Below the pieces are notes generated by a model, which was given only the letters and a program-made list of their open reading frames with translations, was not told the origin of the DNA and ran no database searches. The translations under genes were made by a program, and so were the position numbers. Shown here in pieces: positions 5,610 to 7,311 of a stretch of 7,311 bases of DNA. Every line of letters starts with the position of its first letter. Position 1 is the first letter of the stretch. The stretch comes from an uncultured Enorma sp. (GTDB lineage Bacteria > Actinomycetota > Coriobacteriia > Coriobacteriales > Coriobacteriaceae). Where the stretch lies: the NCBI GenBank assembly GCA_905210055.1, contig CAJLVH010000100.1:1-7311 (forward strand). The letters are read 5' to 3'.

Positions 5610-6535
5610 CACAAGCGCACCCCCTCGATAGGCTGCGGAAACACGTCACGCGGGCGGACGCACCCGCATGCGACCTCACCGAGCGCGACGAGGGTGCCCT
5701 CCCGCACGAGCGCGACGCGTGCACCCTCAGCAGGTAGCTCTCCGTGCGGCGCAACCACCTTACCGCAGAGAACGTCCGCAACCTGTGCCTCGCTGAGGAC
5801 GAGCGCCGGCACATCGAGCGCGGCGACAGGATCGAGTGCCGATGCGCGGGCAATGTCGACGGAAAGCGTATTGAGCGCAAGGCAGCGCTCGATACCAACG
5901 GAACCCGAAGCCGTACGCCGAAGCGCCACGAGATGCGCGGCGGAGCCAACGGCACGACCAAGATCGCGCGCAAGCGCCCGGATGTACGTGCCCTTACTCA
6001 CCGTGAAACCGGCTGTCCAAACAGGCGCGCCGTCCTCGTGGGCGATGCCATAGAGCTCCGCGGCATGAACGGTTACCGGTCGCGGTGCGAGTTCTACGTC
6101 CTCGCCGGCACGGGCACGCTTGTACGAGCGCACGCCGTCAACGGAAATGGCGGAATATGCGGGAGGGGTCTGCATCTGGTCCCCCAAGAGGCGAGCAAGC
6201 GCATCCCGGGCGAACGACTCCTCGAACAAGCATGCGTCGACCGGCACCTCGCGCGACGCCTCGCCTTCCGCATCGTCGGTCACGGACTCGCATCCGAAAC
6301 GGATCTGCGCCACATAGCTCTTAATGTCGAGGGTGAGCATGCCGAGCAGGCGCGTCGCCTGCCCGATGCCCACGACCATGACGCCTGTTGCAAGCGGATC
6401 GAGGGTTCCCGCATGCCCCACGCGCCGCTCCCCCACCGCACGCCGTACGCGCGCCACGACGTCGTGCGACGTGACGCCGATCGGCTTATCGACCGCGATG
6501 AGAGCGTTGAGCTGTGCGACCTTGCGTCGAGCCAT
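5609..6535 (-). CDS. truB: tRNA pseudouridine(55) synthase TruB
   Basis: TruB converts U55 in the T loop of tRNAs to pseudouridine. Numbering from the ATG at 6535 (308 residues), it opens with LIAVDKPIGVTSHDVV, carries the catalytic motif GHAGTLDPLATGV with the nucleophile Asp at 46, and continues with KSYVAQIRFG, TDDAEGE, QTPPAYSAI and GTYIRALARDLG. All are hallmark TruB segments. The C-terminal part, from about residue 235, resembles the small RNA-binding domain of the family. The start is chosen at 6535 because AAGGGAG lies four bases upstream and family similarity begins there. An in-frame ATG at 6577 would add 14 residues without a visible ribosome binding site. The stop overlaps the ribF start by one base. 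It follows the DHH phosphoesterase gene by 60 bp in the same direction. Confidence 0.97.
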   Translation of the reverse strand: MARRKVAQLNALIAVDKPIGVTSHDVVARVRRAVGERRVGHAGTLDPLATGVMVVGIGQATRLLGMLTLDIKSYVAQIRFGCESVTDDAEGEASREVPVDACLFEESFARDALARLLGDQMQTPPAYSAISVDGVRSYKRARAGEDVELAPRPVTVHAAELYGIAHEDGAPVWTAGFTVSKGTYIRALARDLGRAVGSAAHLVALRRTASGSVGIERCLALNTLSVDIARASALDPVAALDVPALVLSEAQVADVLCGKVVAPHGELPAEGARVALVREGTLVALGEVACGCVRPRDVFPQPIEGVRL

Positions 6536-6539
6536 GGGG

Positions 6540-6546
6540 CTCCCTT
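6540..6546 (-). promoter_or_regulatory. truB ribosome binding site
   Basis: AAGGGAG on the minus strand lies four bases before the ATG at 6535. It decides the truB start in favour of this ATG over the longer frame from 6577, which lacks a comparable site. Confidence 0.7.
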
Positions 6547-6595
6547 CAAACGATATGGTTGGTGGCGGCGATAGCATGCCGCGCGAACGTGCTGC

Positions 6596-7311
6596 CTACG
6601 CAGCGGGTGCGGCGTCGTCGCCCTCCGAGGCTTCGCCGCGCACGAGCGCCGTGAGGAGCGGCAGCACGGCGTCGAGCGCGTCTTCGATGGAGCCTTCGAA
6701 CGTGAAACCGGCCGCAGCGGCATGACCGCCGCCGTTGAACGTCGCCGCGACGCCCGAAATGTCGACGGCCGACTTCGAGCGTAGATTGCCGCGGACACGA
6801 CCGTCATCCAGCCCCTTCAAGAACACGCAGACTTCGACGCCGCCCACCGAGCGCACGAGATCGACGAGGCCGTCGCACTCATCGGTCGAGACCCCACACC
6901 GTGCGAGGTCTTCGGCACGTGCGAAGCTGTATGCCACCTTGCCGTCGGCGACGGTACGGATGCGTCCCATGACGATCGACTCGAGATGCAGGTACTCGAT
7001 ACGCTGGCTTTGGTAGACCTCGAGCGAGATACGCGCAGGTTCGGCACCAGCCGCCACGAGGCGGGACGCCACGCAGAAGCTCTCGGGATCCGTGTTCTGG
7101 TATTGGAAGCGACCGGTATCGGTCACCAAACCGCAGAACAGGCAATTTGCAACCTCGGGCGTGATGGCGATATTACAGAACGACAGGAATTCCTCAATGA
7201 TCACCGAGGCCGCCGCCGCTTCAGGACGGCGAATGGCGATATGGGCGAACTCCTCGCGCGCCGGATGATGGTCGAAGCACACGATCCGGCAGCTTCGGCG
7301 CGCTACGGCAG
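6596..7311 (-). CDS. nrnA: DHH/DHHA1 phosphoesterase, NrnA-type oligoribonuclease / pAp phosphatase (5' end outside window)
   Basis: NrnA-type enzymes degrade 2-5 nt RNA fragments from the 3' or 5' end depending on the member, and many dephosphorylate 3'-phosphoadenosine 5'-phosphate. The visible 237 residues begin inside the protein. The metal-binding DHH motif is at 13-15 in VCFDHHP, and a further Asp (64) lies in GLVTDTGRFQY. The C-terminal DHHA1 domain carries RGNLRSK...DISGVAATFNGGGHAAAAGF, the substrate-binding GGGHxxAAG signature. Family members are about 310-340 residues, so roughly the first 80-100, with the N-terminal DxD motif, lie beyond the right edge. A GTG at 7282 is in frame but is internal: the frame stays open to the edge and includes residues normally preceding the DHH motif. 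The location upstream of truB fits the rbfA-nrnA-truB order common in Gram-positive bacteria. Exact substrate is inferred from family and context. Confidence 0.92.
   Translation of the reverse strand, partial: AVARRSCRIVCFDHHPAREEFAHIAIRRPEAAAASVIIEEFLSFCNIAITPEVANCLFCGLVTDTGRFQYQNTDPESFCVASRLVAAGAEPARISLEVYQSQRIEYLHLESIVMGRIRTVADGKVAYSFARAEDLARCGVSTDECDGLVDLVRSVGGVEVCVFLKGLDDGRVRGNLRSKSAVDISGVAATFNGGGHAAAAGFTFEGSIEDALDAVLPLLTALVRGEASEGDDAAPAA

Noticed and set aside
4587..6053. Plus-strand reading frame of 488 residues
   Set aside because: Antisense to ribF and truB, both of which have complete catalytic motifs. No domain is recognisable in the plus-strand product.

Overview
The window is a GC-rich bacterial chromosome segment made of conserved housekeeping genes. 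I see no phage, transposon, toxin or CRISPR component. High GC, actinobacterial-looking proteins, a primary sigma factor with a long acidic N-terminus, and the gene order DHH phosphoesterase, truB, ribF, dnaG, rpoD together suggest an Actinomycetota member, most likely of class Coriobacteriia. The taxonomic call is inference from protein character and gene order, not from a database match.

Layout from left to right. At 1-315 (minus) lies the N-terminal part of pyrR, cut by the window edge. Its roughly 190-nt leader runs from an extended -10 promoter near 514-522 to the start codon. By hand it folds into a three-state attenuator: an anti-antiterminator, an antiterminator, and an intrinsic terminator followed by eight U residues. 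At 751-825 (plus) is a complete tRNA-Asn(GTT) gene with an encoded CCA end, its own promoter and a strong terminator. From 868 to 1049 there is no gene, only a nested inverted repeat (904-950) and the rpoD terminator (966-992), which faces the tRNA terminator.

From 1050 to the right edge everything is on the minus strand, read right to left: a DHH/DHHA1 phosphoesterase of the NrnA type (5' end outside the window), truB, ribF, dnaG and rpoD. truB and ribF overlap by one base, ribF and dnaG overlap by about 11 bases, and truB follows the phosphoesterase after 60 bp. rpoD lies 155 bp beyond dnaG and has its own promoter-like and operator-like sequences, so it is probably transcribed both from upstream and from a local promoter.

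The genes cover core functions: nanoRNA and pAp turnover (NrnA), tRNA U55 pseudouridylation (TruB), FMN/FAD synthesis (RibF), replication priming (DnaG), promoter recognition (RpoD) and pyrimidine control (PyrR). The truB-ribF end of the usual nusA-infB-rbfA-truB-ribF cluster is joined here to the dnaG-rpoD pair of the macromolecular synthesis operon. The most interesting non-coding signal is the pyrR leader; next are the repeated TCAGAA/TTCTGA half-sites upstream of rpoD. I found no convincing evidence of a new multi-gene system.
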